Of a stretch of 28,971 nucleotides of DNA, positions 15,213 to 22,695 are shown piece after piece (position 1 is the stretch's first letter; each line of letters starts with the position of its first letter). Below the pieces are notes generated by a model. That model was not told the DNA's origin. It was given only the letters and a program-made list of their open reading frames with translations, and did no database searches. The DNA comes from an uncultured Erythrobacteraceae bacterium (GTDB lineage: Bacteria > Pseudomonadota > Alphaproteobacteria > Sphingomonadales > Sphingomonadaceae), in NCBI GenBank assembly GCA_946482075.1, contig CAMLQG010000036.1:1-28971 (forward strand). The letters are read 5' to 3'. The position numbers and the translations under genes were made by a program.

Positions 15213-15953
15213 ATGGAACGTCATCTGGTTTGCGCGACTCTCGTCATATCGGCATTGGGACTTACGGCCTGTGCGTCCACGCGGCACTCGGCGCGTGCAG
15301 CCCTCCAGATTCCCGGAAGCAGCGTATCTCTGTCGGAAGATCCTCTCTCCTATCCCGGACGGCGTATTGCCGATGGGAAGCGCCAGCTTGGGGAACACAA
15401 TTATGGCGCCGCACTCACTTCTTTCAGAGAAGCACGCCTGGACCAGCGCCACGCGGGTGAGGCCTGGAACGGGATGGCCATCGCCTATGCCAATCTCGGC
15501 CGCAATGATCTGGCCGAGCTTTATTTCACCAGGGCCGCGAACGTCGAGAACGCCGATCCCAAATTCGCAGCCAACCTGCAGCGGTTCTACGCGCAACTTG
15601 CTTCCAACTCCGCCGGAGCGCGACGAGCCGCGCCCCAGCCGCCGGAAGCCAAGCTGGCCCCGGCGGACGGGTTGCGGAGAACTCCTCTTGCATCCTTGCG
15701 TATAGCCGCACCTTCGACACGACTGGTGCGCCTGTCGAATAGCGAGATGATGCTTCGCACCGGCAGGCCGGCCGATGCGGAGATGGCAATACCATCACGC
15801 GCCGGCAGCACCGGGATCCAGATGGCCAGGGGACAAGTCAATCCACCGACCTATCCCCAGAGGATCGCGTTCTCCTCGCCTCATCGCAAGACCGATAGGG
15901 CCTTCCAGACAGCGGATCGCGGCTATCCGGTTCGAATTACCTTGAGCAACTGA
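15213..15953 (+). CDS. TPR lipoprotein, TadD-like
   Basis: A 246-residue lipoprotein with a signal peptide ending in LTAC (Cys20). Residues 50-125 form TPR-like helices: GKRQLGEHNYGAALTSFREA, then GEAWNGMAIAYANLGRNDLA and YFTRAANVENADPKFAANL. TadD proteins are TPR lipoproteins needed for Flp pilus biogenesis, and the gene follows tadC by 3 bases as in other tad loci. The C-terminal half (about 130-246) is low in recognisable structure, rich in Ala, Pro and Arg, and has no match I know. The stop overlaps the next start (TGATG). Confidence 0.85.
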   Translation: MERHLVCATLVISALGLTACASTRHSARAALQIPGSSVSLSEDPLSYPGRRIADGKRQLGEHNYGAALTSFREARLDQRHAGEAWNGMAIAYANLGRNDLAELYFTRAANVENADPKFAANLQRFYAQLASNSAGARRAAPQPPEAKLAPADGLRRTPLASLRIAAPSTRLVRLSNSEMMLRTGRPADAEMAIPSRAGSTGIQMARGQVNPPTYPQRIAFSSPHRKTDRAFQTADRGYPVRITLSN

Positions 15954-16411
15954 TGAACGAAGTGCTGCTGTGGGGGGCATTGTCCATCGCGCTCGTCGCG
16001 GCCCTGTGGGATATCCGGACGCGAAAGATTCCCAACGCGGTTTGCCTGGTCTTGGCGTTGACGAGCTTCGCATGGTCGGCGTCTTCTACTCCTCATCTCA
16101 TGGGGGCCTTGATCCACTTCGCCATCGCCCTTGGTATCGGTTTCCTGCTATTCTCGTTTCGCTGGATTGGCGGCGGCGATGCCAAATTTTACGCGGCATG
16201 CGCGCTCGCTCTTCCCCTTTCCAGCGGATTTGCCATGCTTTTCTTCACGTCGATTTCTGGCCTTGTTCTCGTCGCGATCCTGGTTGCCCTGCGGCTTTCC
16301 CGCAGGGCAAGAAGTCCTCGCTCGACATGGAAACGGCTTCAGATACCCTATGGCGCAGCCATTTTCATTGGTTTCGCCGCGACGACGACCACGAGCTTCA
16401 TCGCGAACTAG
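15953..16411 (+). CDS. cpaA: Prepilin peptidase CpaA/TadV
   Basis: A 152-residue inner-membrane aspartic protease of the A24 family, of the short type seen in tad loci and without the N-methylase domain. Both catalytic aspartates are visible: Asp20 in WDIRTRKIPN and Asp76 in the GGGDAKF motif. About five hydrophobic segments are present. It should cleave the leaders of the pilin and of both TadE/F-like pseudopilins encoded upstream. It is the last gene of the run; its stop lies only 4 bases from the stop of the convergent peptidase gene. Confidence 0.93.
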   Translation: MNEVLLWGALSIALVAALWDIRTRKIPNAVCLVLALTSFAWSASSTPHLMGALIHFAIALGIGFLLFSFRWIGGGDAKFYAACALALPLSSGFAMLFFTSISGLVLVAILVALRLSRRARSPRSTWKRLQIPYGAAIFIGFAATTTTSFIAN

Positions 16412-16415
16412 CTCG

Positions 16416-17273
16416 TCACTTATGGCCGCGACCGCGGCCAGCGAGAGGATTGACGGCTCTTCCGTTCACCCGCAGCTCGTAATGGAGATGCGGCCCTGTC
16501 GACATACCGGTCGAACCAACGAAGCCGATTATATCTCCCTTATCCACCCGCTGCCCCCCCTTCACGTTCAATCGCGAGAGATGGGCGTAACGCGTTTGCC
16601 TGCCCAAGCCATGATCGAGCGCGACATAGAGGCCGTATCCACCGCGCCAACCCGCAGTCGATACGGTTCCGGATGACGTTGCCGCGATAGGCGTACCGTA
16701 TGGCGCCGCCAGATCGACACCGGAATGAACCCGCAACCCACCGCGCAACGGATGAGCTCGCAGACCAAAACCACTCGTCAATCGCATCGATGCCAAGGGC
16801 GAACTTCCGATGCCGGACAATCCGGCAACGGACTCCCTCAAGTAAACCGGCGATCCGACGATATCGGCGGCTCGAGAAACGACGATGCCTCCGTCCCTCC
16901 CGAGGCCCGGCTGGCCACCAGTGAGGACTGATCCCCCGGAGGACATCTGCAAATGGGCATTGCCCATCCCGACGATTTCCGACGATCTCAGTACCTGGAT
17001 TCCTTCTGGCCAGATTCTGGGCATCACACTGACGATTGCGGACGTGGAGGCGACCTTTGCCGGATGGGGCGCATCAGGAGCAGGCGTAAGGGGAAATCTG
17101 TCCTCGGATTTCAAGGAAGCGGATTCTTCCCGACCATTGCCGCCCGATGGCGTGGAAAGACCCAGAACACCTGCTTCCTTCGCAAAGCCGGGAACAGGAC
17201 TCACAAAAGAAAACAGGGGAACAAAAAAGATCCACCCTAGAAAATCTTTAATGTTTTCCCGCCCCAAAAACAT
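16416..17273 (-). CDS. Exported M23 (LytM) family metallopeptidase
   Basis: About 285 residues. An N-terminal signal sequence or anchor (FLGWIFFVPLFSFVSPVPGFA) precedes a long low-complexity linker of some 120 residues. The C-terminal LytM/M23 domain follows: SGFGLRAHPLRGGLRVHSGVD with zinc ligands His and Asp, TPIAATSSGTV, RYAHLS, and GPHLHYE with the HxH motif. All zinc and catalytic residues appear present, so it is probably an active peptidoglycan endopeptidase. The ATG at 17273 has GGCGGGA 5 bases upstream; a TTG at 17294 is an alternative. The gene converges on cpaA with a 4-base gap. A link with pilus passage through the wall is possible but is inferred only from position. Confidence 0.88.
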   Translation of the reverse strand: MFLGRENIKDFLGWIFFVPLFSFVSPVPGFAKEAGVLGLSTPSGGNGREESASLKSEDRFPLTPAPDAPHPAKVASTSAIVSVMPRIWPEGIQVLRSSEIVGMGNAHLQMSSGGSVLTGGQPGLGRDGGIVVSRAADIVGSPVYLRESVAGLSGIGSSPLASMRLTSGFGLRAHPLRGGLRVHSGVDLAAPYGTPIAATSSGTVSTAGWRGGYGLYVALDHGLGRQTRYAHLSRLNVKGGQRVDKGDIIGFVGSTGMSTGPHLHYELRVNGRAVNPLAGRGRGHK

Positions 17274-17960
17274 CAAAATCCCGCCCAATTCCAAAACAGA
17301 AATATTATGTTATCCAATATAGAAAATCAATATTATGTAATGCCCGATTCGATCAATGCTGGAGAGTTGAAATTTGGGCCCGATCGGCTTAAATGTCAAG
17401 CTCAGGCAACCAGATAGCCGCACCTCTCGAAAGGAGCGCAGAAGGAGAAATCAAGAGCCAAAGTAGAGGCGAAGATTTCCGAAATAACCTGCTCGTTCCA
17501 TGCCATTCCTACAGTACTTTCGCTTCTTCGGCATGCATGTGCCGCAATCCGGCCGATCGACCAGAGAATGCCGATGCAGCGCTCTGCACCGGAGCAGCAT
17601 TCGCCGCCGGCGATCAGATCCCGCACCTTCCCATTTGGCCGAAAGCGCGATTGATGAATGCGGTGAGGCAGCGGCAAGCCGTGCCTCCGGGATGGCGCTT
17701 GTTCACCGGCCCCTATGCCGACGACCCTTCCGATCAGGGCGACAGGCGCGAAAGACCCCGGAATCCTAGAAAATATTAGATTAAATATTTTTAATATATT
17801 GATTTTACCAAACTTTTAGAAAAAATATAAAATATGTTCTCATTTAAGTGATCGCATCCATGCTGCGATGCAACGCAAATTGATTGGCGACACCTCCCAC
17901 TGTGATACCCCCCTACGAGTCGCGACCTCACCAATCCACCCCCAATAAGAGGATTGTACG
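17274..17960. other. 687-base intergenic region, partly AT-rich, no confident gene
   Basis: Two AT-rich blocks (17274-17340 and 17770-17850) flank a GC-richer middle. The first contains the direct repeat AATATTATGT at 17301-17310 and 17329-17338, upstream of the M23 gene. Several overlapping ORFs of 90-130 codons exist in the middle on both strands. None has a ribosome-binding site or recognisable protein character, so the middle may be decayed coding sequence. The second block is a likely promoter region for the small secreted protein that follows. Confidence 0.5.
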
Positions 17961-18170
17961 ATGCTAAAATATTCTTTGGGTCTAGCAGCAAGCCTATTGG
18001 CTGCAACACCGGCCGTCGCCGGCAATGCACAAGGCACACCGCAACGCAGCAGTGAACTCCCTCCCGGCCTTCAGAAGAAGGTGACCGACCCACCTTTGGG
18101 AATTTTGAACGCCATCGCAAGGACTGCCGGCGCCAACAGCCGGCTACAGGATTTGCCCGCAAGTCCCTGA
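17961..18170 (+). CDS. Small secreted protein (69 aa)
   Basis: The ORF starts at an ATG with AAGAGGA about 8 bases upstream. The first 20 residues (MLKYSLGLAASLLAATPAVA) are a clean signal peptide with an AVA-type cleavage site. The mature part is about 49 residues, hydrophilic, and contains ELPPGLQKKV, a type of motif often found in short periplasmic proteins. A strong hairpin follows 10 bases after the stop. Function is unknown. The ribosome-binding site, signal peptide and terminator support a real gene. Confidence 0.7.
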   Translation: MLKYSLGLAASLLAATPAVAGNAQGTPQRSSELPPGLQKKVTDPPLGILNAIARTAGANSRLQDLPASP

Positions 18171-18180
18171 TCTCGGTTTT

Positions 18181-18205
18181 GGGGGCTGAGCGTGGGTCAG
18201 CCCCC
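18181..18205. terminator. Strong hairpin terminator between convergent genes
   Basis: Perfect 9-bp arms GGGGGCTGA and TCAGCCCCC enclose a 7-base loop. It follows the stop of the 69-aa ORF and lies about 190 bases beyond the acyl-CoA ligase stop on the other strand. A TTTT stretch sits on the left side and only TT on the right, so termination in the plus direction would be weakly U-assisted. Confidence 0.7.
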
Positions 18206-18392
18206 TTCCCAAATACGAGCAGGGCCCTGATTGTATTGCTTCGACATAGTGATGCCTCACCTGGAAAGAAGGAGATTGAGCGAGGCGGAGTTCGCATCAT
18301 ACCAGTCGAAATGACGCGGAGTGCGGAATCCCCCGATCCTGGAGCCGAGTCGAAGACTGCTTCTTTCGGGATCTATCCAGAAGATGGATATT

Positions 18393-20009
18393 CTAGGAAT
18401 TCGAGAACGAACGCTTATTTGCAGGTCGCAGGTCCGATCGATCGCGGTCCCAGGTTTCCGACGTGACCCCCTCAGCACGCAGTTCATATTTTTTGACCCG
18501 GCCGGTCGGAGTTCGGGGCAGTTCGCGCCGAAACTCGATAAAGCGCGGGACTGCGAAACGGGGAAGCTGATCGATGGACCAGCGACAGAGTTCTTCCGCG
18601 GAGATTTCGGCACCGGGCCGCAAGATCGCGGTGAGCTTGACCTCGTCTTCCGAATTCTCCGACTGGATTGCGTGAACCGCGAGATCCTCGATATCGGGAT
18701 GCGCGCGGAAGGTGACTTCGAGTTCGAAGCTGGAAATGTTCTCGCCACCGCGCCGAAGATAATCCTTCTTGCGGTCAACGAAGAAGAGGAACCCGCCCTC
18801 GTCGAAGCGGCCGATGTCGCCGGTGTGGAACCATAGGTTCCGGTTCACTTCCACCGTGGCGTCCGGCTTGTTCCAATAGCCGCGGAACATCACGTCAGGA
18901 TTGCGTGGCCTGACCACGATCTCCCCGCTCGCTCCCGGCGGCAGGACGTTGTCGTGCTCATCCACGATCTCGACATCGAAATCCTCGTGACGCCTGCCGG
19001 AGGAGCCGGGTGGGGAAGGCTGCTCGAGGTCGGCAAGCGTGATGGAACAGGCCTCGGTCATCCCATAACCCACCGCACCCGCGTTCTGAACGCCGAACCG
19101 CTCTTTCCATTGGTCCTGCAAGGGGCCCGGGAAGGGTACGCCGTGGATAGTGCGGATCTGGCCATGGCAGCGGCGCGAGATCTCGGTGTCGGCCTGGTTC
19201 GCCACGTAGTTGAGCGTGGATGACAGGAGCATCACCACGGTCGCGCCGGACCGTTCGATCTCCGGCCAGAAACCCGAGAGCGAGAAGGACGGGGCGATGG
19301 ACATGGTCGAGCCGGTCTGCAGGGTTCCGATCATTCCGCCCGCCGCGCCCAGATGAAACAGAGGACAGGGCGTCCAGTAGACGTCGTCGTGCCGGATTCC
19401 GATATAGCGGTTGGATTGCCAGCCCATTGAGCAGATATAGTTGTGCGGAACCATGCAGCCCTTGGAAGGACCGGTGGTTCCGGACGTGTAGAGCAGCACG
19501 GCGATATCGGCGGCATTCACCCCGGCATCGATTTCGTCGCTGCCATCGACATCGAGCGTCTCAAACGGAACACTGTCGAGGTCGGGAAATGCCAGAGCGT
19601 CTCCTCGTCGGTAGATTGTGCGCAGGTCGGGCAGTCGGTCGGCAACAGCCGCGATGTTTGCCAGATAGGCGGCATCGGCAACGATCAGCTTGGCTCCACA
19701 ATCCGCAATCTGATGGCGCAGGAATTCACCCTTGAAGGCCGTGTTGATCGGCACGCTGATGGCACCCAGCCGGGAAAGCGCAAGCCAGAGGATCACAGCG
19801 TCAGGGCTCGTATCCAGTATCGAGCAGACCCGATCGCCCGGTTCCACACCCGCCGCGCGCAGCCCGCGAGCAATCCTGACCGATTGCGTGCGAGCCTCTG
19901 CGAAGGTCCGCTTCTCGCCAGTGAAATCGAGCCAGACCTTGTCGGGCCATAGCGATGCGGCCCTGTCACTGGCCTGCGTGATCGTCTGGCTGCGGCCCGA
20001 CTGCATCAT
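18393..20009 (-). CDS. AMP-dependent acyl-CoA synthetase (ANL superfamily)
   Basis: A 538-residue adenylate-forming enzyme expected to activate a carboxylic acid as acyl-AMP and transfer it to CoA. Motifs in order: YTSGTTGPSKG (174-184), YGMTEAC (315-321), WFHTGDIG (393-400), DRKKDYLRRGGENIS (412-426) and the C-terminal RTPTGRVKKYELR (499-511). In the last motif the position of the usual catalytic Lys after Gly is Arg504, with Lys506 and Lys507 close by. The overall look is closest to carnitine/crotonobetaine-CoA ligase-like and medium-chain or aromatic acyl-CoA ligases; the substrate cannot be read from sequence. Two ATGs in tandem at the start follow GGAGAGAGG. It is last in the minus-strand cluster, 167 bases after the P450 gene. 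Confidence 0.92.
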   Translation of the reverse strand: MMQSGRSQTITQASDRAASLWPDKVWLDFTGEKRTFAEARTQSVRIARGLRAAGVEPGDRVCSILDTSPDAVILWLALSRLGAISVPINTAFKGEFLRHQIADCGAKLIVADAAYLANIAAVADRLPDLRTIYRRGDALAFPDLDSVPFETLDVDGSDEIDAGVNAADIAVLLYTSGTTGPSKGCMVPHNYICSMGWQSNRYIGIRHDDVYWTPCPLFHLGAAGGMIGTLQTGSTMSIAPSFSLSGFWPEIERSGATVVMLLSSTLNYVANQADTEISRRCHGQIRTIHGVPFPGPLQDQWKERFGVQNAGAVGYGMTEACSITLADLEQPSPPGSSGRRHEDFDVEIVDEHDNVLPPGASGEIVVRPRNPDVMFRGYWNKPDATVEVNRNLWFHTGDIGRFDEGGFLFFVDRKKDYLRRGGENISSFELEVTFRAHPDIEDLAVHAIQSENSEDEVKLTAILRPGAEISAEELCRWSIDQLPRFAVPRFIEFRRELPRTPTGRVKKYELRAEGVTSETWDRDRSDLRPANKRSFSNS

Positions 20010-20142
20010 CCTCTCTCCATTCGCGTTCCATCAATCGACAACACTCGCGCTCTCGCCGGTCTTCCGGCCTGTCGCCCGTGTTGCGGAGGCTATAACAAGG
20101 ATTGACCTTGCGCCATGGATGTTTCCATCGAACGAATGGATC

Positions 20143-20177
20143 AGCGGACATCCGTCAAACCAATCCGACGGTCCGCT
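20143..20177 (-). terminator. Hairpin at the end of the P450 gene
   Basis: AGCGGAC (20143-20149) pairs with GTCCGCT (20171-20177), and an inner CGTC/GACG extends the stem. It overlaps the P450 stop codon. No U-tract is present, so it may only modulate readthrough to the ligase gene. Confidence 0.3.
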
Positions 20178-21430
20178 CAGGACGCGGTCTCCTGTGCGAC
20201 CGGAATGACATCCAAGCTGATATCATTCGGGCCGTAGACGATGAAGTTCGTGAGCCAACCGACCGCTTCTTCGCCTCCACGCAGGCGGAAGCCGGACGAA
20301 CCTTGTAGCAGTTTCTCCACGACAAGGCGCAATTCAGCGCGTGCGATCAGATTGCCGACGCAGATATGCGGACCATGGCCGAAAGCGAGATGGCGCGCAG
20401 CGTTGGAGCGCTGGGGATCGAAATTCTCCGGATTCTCGAACACCTTGGGATCGCGGTTCGCCGCACCATAGCGCAGCATGAGCATCGAACCTTCGGGAAG
20501 CGGAACTCCCGCGATCTCGGTATCGCGCGTCACCCGGCGAAAAAGCCCGGCAACCGGTGATTCCACGCGTAGGACTTCCTCCACGAAACCCCTGATCAAC
20601 TTCGGGTCTCCGCGCAGGCGATCCTGCAGCCCTGGATCCGTCGCGAGCCGATGGATCGCGGAGCAGATCGCACTGGTAGTGGTATCGTGAGATCCTGCGA
20701 TCAGGATCACGAAGATCGAGACGAGCTCCCGGCGAGACAATTTCCTGCCGTCCATGTCGGCATGGACAATGTCGCTCAGCAGGCAGGCTTGCGGATTTGC
20801 GAGATATTCGTCCGCTTTCATCGAGACATATTGCTGGAGTTCGCAGATGGAGCGGGTGATGGCGATCTGCTCTTCCTCGGTGTTGTCCGGGTTGGCTTCC
20901 GCTACCACCGCGTCCGTCCAGCTACGGAACTTCTCGAAATCCTCCGAAGGCAGGCCGAGCTGATCGGCGATCACGAAGGAGGGCAGGATGGCGGCAACAT
21001 CCTGATAGAAATTGCCACCCCCCCGCGCGACGAATTCTCCTACGATCCGTGTCACAGTGCGCTCGACGAATTCTTCCATCCGCTTGAACGCGAGTGCGTT
21101 GAACGCCTTGTCGACCAGTGAACGGTGGAAAGTGTGATCCGGCGGATCGGCCACCACGAGAGTGTTGACGGGCAGGAAGCCATGCTCCTCGAACACGGCG
21201 TTGATCCGGTCCTGCGTGGCGGATTCCTTCACCAGCAGCAGGCCGGTGACGCTCGAGAAGGTTTGCGTATCGGCCGAGATCGTGCGTACTTCCTCATATC
21301 CCAGCACCATGTACATGCCACAGGACTTGTCGAAATAGATCGGCCCCACTTCCTCGCGAAGCTGTAGATGCGCTGCATGGGGACAGCGGCGGACATCCAT
21401 GTCGAGGAAGCTGATTTCGAGTTCGGACAT
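20177..21430 (-). CDS. Bacterial cytochrome P450
   Basis: A 417-residue soluble class I-type P450 without a membrane anchor. The I-helix oxygen-activation motif is AGSHDTTTS (245-253), the ExxR motif is EEVLR (285-288 core), and the heme loop is FGHGPHICVG with Cys357 as thiolate ligand. All key residues are intact. It would hydroxylate a small hydrophobic substrate with electrons from a ferredoxin and reductase, which are not encoded in this window. The gene lies 52 bases after the AraC-family regulator and upstream of the acyl-CoA ligase, so the oxidised product may be further activated to a CoA ester. The start at 21430 has AGGA about 8 bases upstream. The CYP family is not assigned. Confidence 0.93.
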   Translation of the reverse strand: MSELEISFLDMDVRRCPHAAHLQLREEVGPIYFDKSCGMYMVLGYEEVRTISADTQTFSSVTGLLLVKESATQDRINAVFEEHGFLPVNTLVVADPPDHTFHRSLVDKAFNALAFKRMEEFVERTVTRIVGEFVARGGGNFYQDVAAILPSFVIADQLGLPSEDFEKFRSWTDAVVAEANPDNTEEEQIAITRSICELQQYVSMKADEYLANPQACLLSDIVHADMDGRKLSRRELVSIFVILIAGSHDTTTSAICSAIHRLATDPGLQDRLRGDPKLIRGFVEEVLRVESPVAGLFRRVTRDTEIAGVPLPEGSMLMLRYGAANRDPKVFENPENFDPQRSNAARHLAFGHGPHICVGNLIARAELRLVVEKLLQGSSGFRLRGGEEAVGWLTNFIVYGPNDISLDVIPVAQETAS

Positions 21431-21482
21431 GATCGGGATCCTGTGAATGGAGTATGGCGGATCGTGGCGCCGCGGCCATCGC

Positions 21483-22607
21483 TCAGCGATGGGGCAAGGG
21501 AGACATTCCGGCGGATTCCCGGCCGGTAAGTTCCCGCCGCATCTCCTGGGGGGAGGCCGAGAACCAGCGATAGCAACTGCGCGTAAGGACGGACTGCTCG
21601 CTATAGCCGAGCATCCCGGCGATGCGGATCAGCGGCACGGAGCGCTGGGCGAGGTATTGCAGAGCCACTTCGCGCCGGATCTCGTCGCGCAATCTCTCGA
21701 AGGAAGTGCCCTCCTCACGCAGGCGCCGTTGCAGCGTGCGGTGATGCAGGCCGAGGCGTTTCGCGATCTCCACGGGCGTGCATCCGCTCTGCCCCAGCGT
21801 GGCGATCACCGCCGTCCGGACAAGCTGGCTGAGCAGTTGGCTAGGCGCTGGAAACTGGAGTTCGATGAAGTTTGTGGCCAGATCGTAGAGGTGGGGATTG
21901 CGGTTCGCGATCGGGTGCTTCCAGTCCTCCTCGCTCAGGAAGATGCCGGTCGAAGGCATGCCGAAGCTTGTCTCCGCCTGGAAGTGCTGACGGTAGGCGG
22001 AAAGGGCGCCGACCTGATCGTGCTTGAACCAGATCGCTCGGGGACGCACCGTTCCTCCGGAAATCGCAAGCACTGAATAATGAAGCAGCCCAATGGCATG
22101 CTCGATCGCCTGCTGCTGGTGGAGTACGCGATCGAGCAGCACTTCGAACAGGAAAAACCGACCTCCGTTGATCTGGTCCCGTTCGATGCTGGCATGCATG
22201 ATCGGGCTGTAGAGCCGCAGATGCGACGCGGAATATTCGTAAGCCGCGCCGATTGTGGGCGCATTGCGCATCGCGAGGTCCAGCGAGACCGGCAACATCG
22301 GCGAGGCCGACTGCGCGTGGGCCAGCTGCAGGCCAAAGGAAGGGCAGTCCAAGAGCTTGGACGCCGTGTCGAGGATTCGGATGAAATCTCGATAGTGCAC
22401 GACAGGGCTGTCGAAATCGACCTTGCCGATCTCCACTCCTGATCGGGAAACGATATCCTCCGGATCGCCGCCGAGCTTGCGGATCAGCCGATCCACTCCA
22501 TTGAGCGAGACGCTATGAACCAGCGTATGATGAACGTCGTGATCGTCCGGGCTCTCGACACCGGTGCCGAGCCCCGGATCATCTCCGCCTGAATGCAGGC
22601 CGTTCAT
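21483..22607 (-). CDS. AraC-family regulator with OruR/arabinose-binding-type N-terminus
   Basis: About 374 residues from the ATG at 22607, chosen because GGAGGG lies 6 bases upstream. An ATG at 22682 with weaker signals would add 25 residues of low character. The N-terminal two thirds resembles the effector-binding domain of OruR-type AraC regulators (VSLNGVDRLIRKLGGDPEDI and on). The C-terminal two-helix DNA-binding domain reads EIAKRLGLHHRTLQRRLREE, then IRIAGMLGYSEQSVLTRSCY and SPQEMRR. It lies between the TonB-dependent receptor and the P450 on the same strand, so it probably controls this cluster in response to its substrate. The effector is unknown. Confidence 0.9.
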   Translation of the reverse strand: MNGLHSGGDDPGLGTGVESPDDHDVHHTLVHSVSLNGVDRLIRKLGGDPEDIVSRSGVEIGKVDFDSPVVHYRDFIRILDTASKLLDCPSFGLQLAHAQSASPMLPVSLDLAMRNAPTIGAAYEYSASHLRLYSPIMHASIERDQINGGRFFLFEVLLDRVLHQQQAIEHAIGLLHYSVLAISGGTVRPRAIWFKHDQVGALSAYRQHFQAETSFGMPSTGIFLSEEDWKHPIANRNPHLYDLATNFIELQFPAPSQLLSQLVRTAVIATLGQSGCTPVEIAKRLGLHHRTLQRRLREEGTSFERLRDEIRREVALQYLAQRSVPLIRIAGMLGYSEQSVLTRSCYRWFSASPQEMRRELTGRESAGMSPLPHR

Positions 22608-22695
22608 CGCCACCCTCCGATAGGCGGGCAAGTAACCCGCCGATCCGCGTCCGCTTCGCGGAACCCCGCCGATCATGCCCATGATCGCGCCTCTC

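Noticed and set aside
17393..17779. A 128-codon plus-strand ORF in the AT-flanked gap
   Set aside because: There is no ribosome-binding site, a competing ORF lies on the other strand, and the product has unconvincing composition. I could not exclude a decayed gene, so the region is described but not called.
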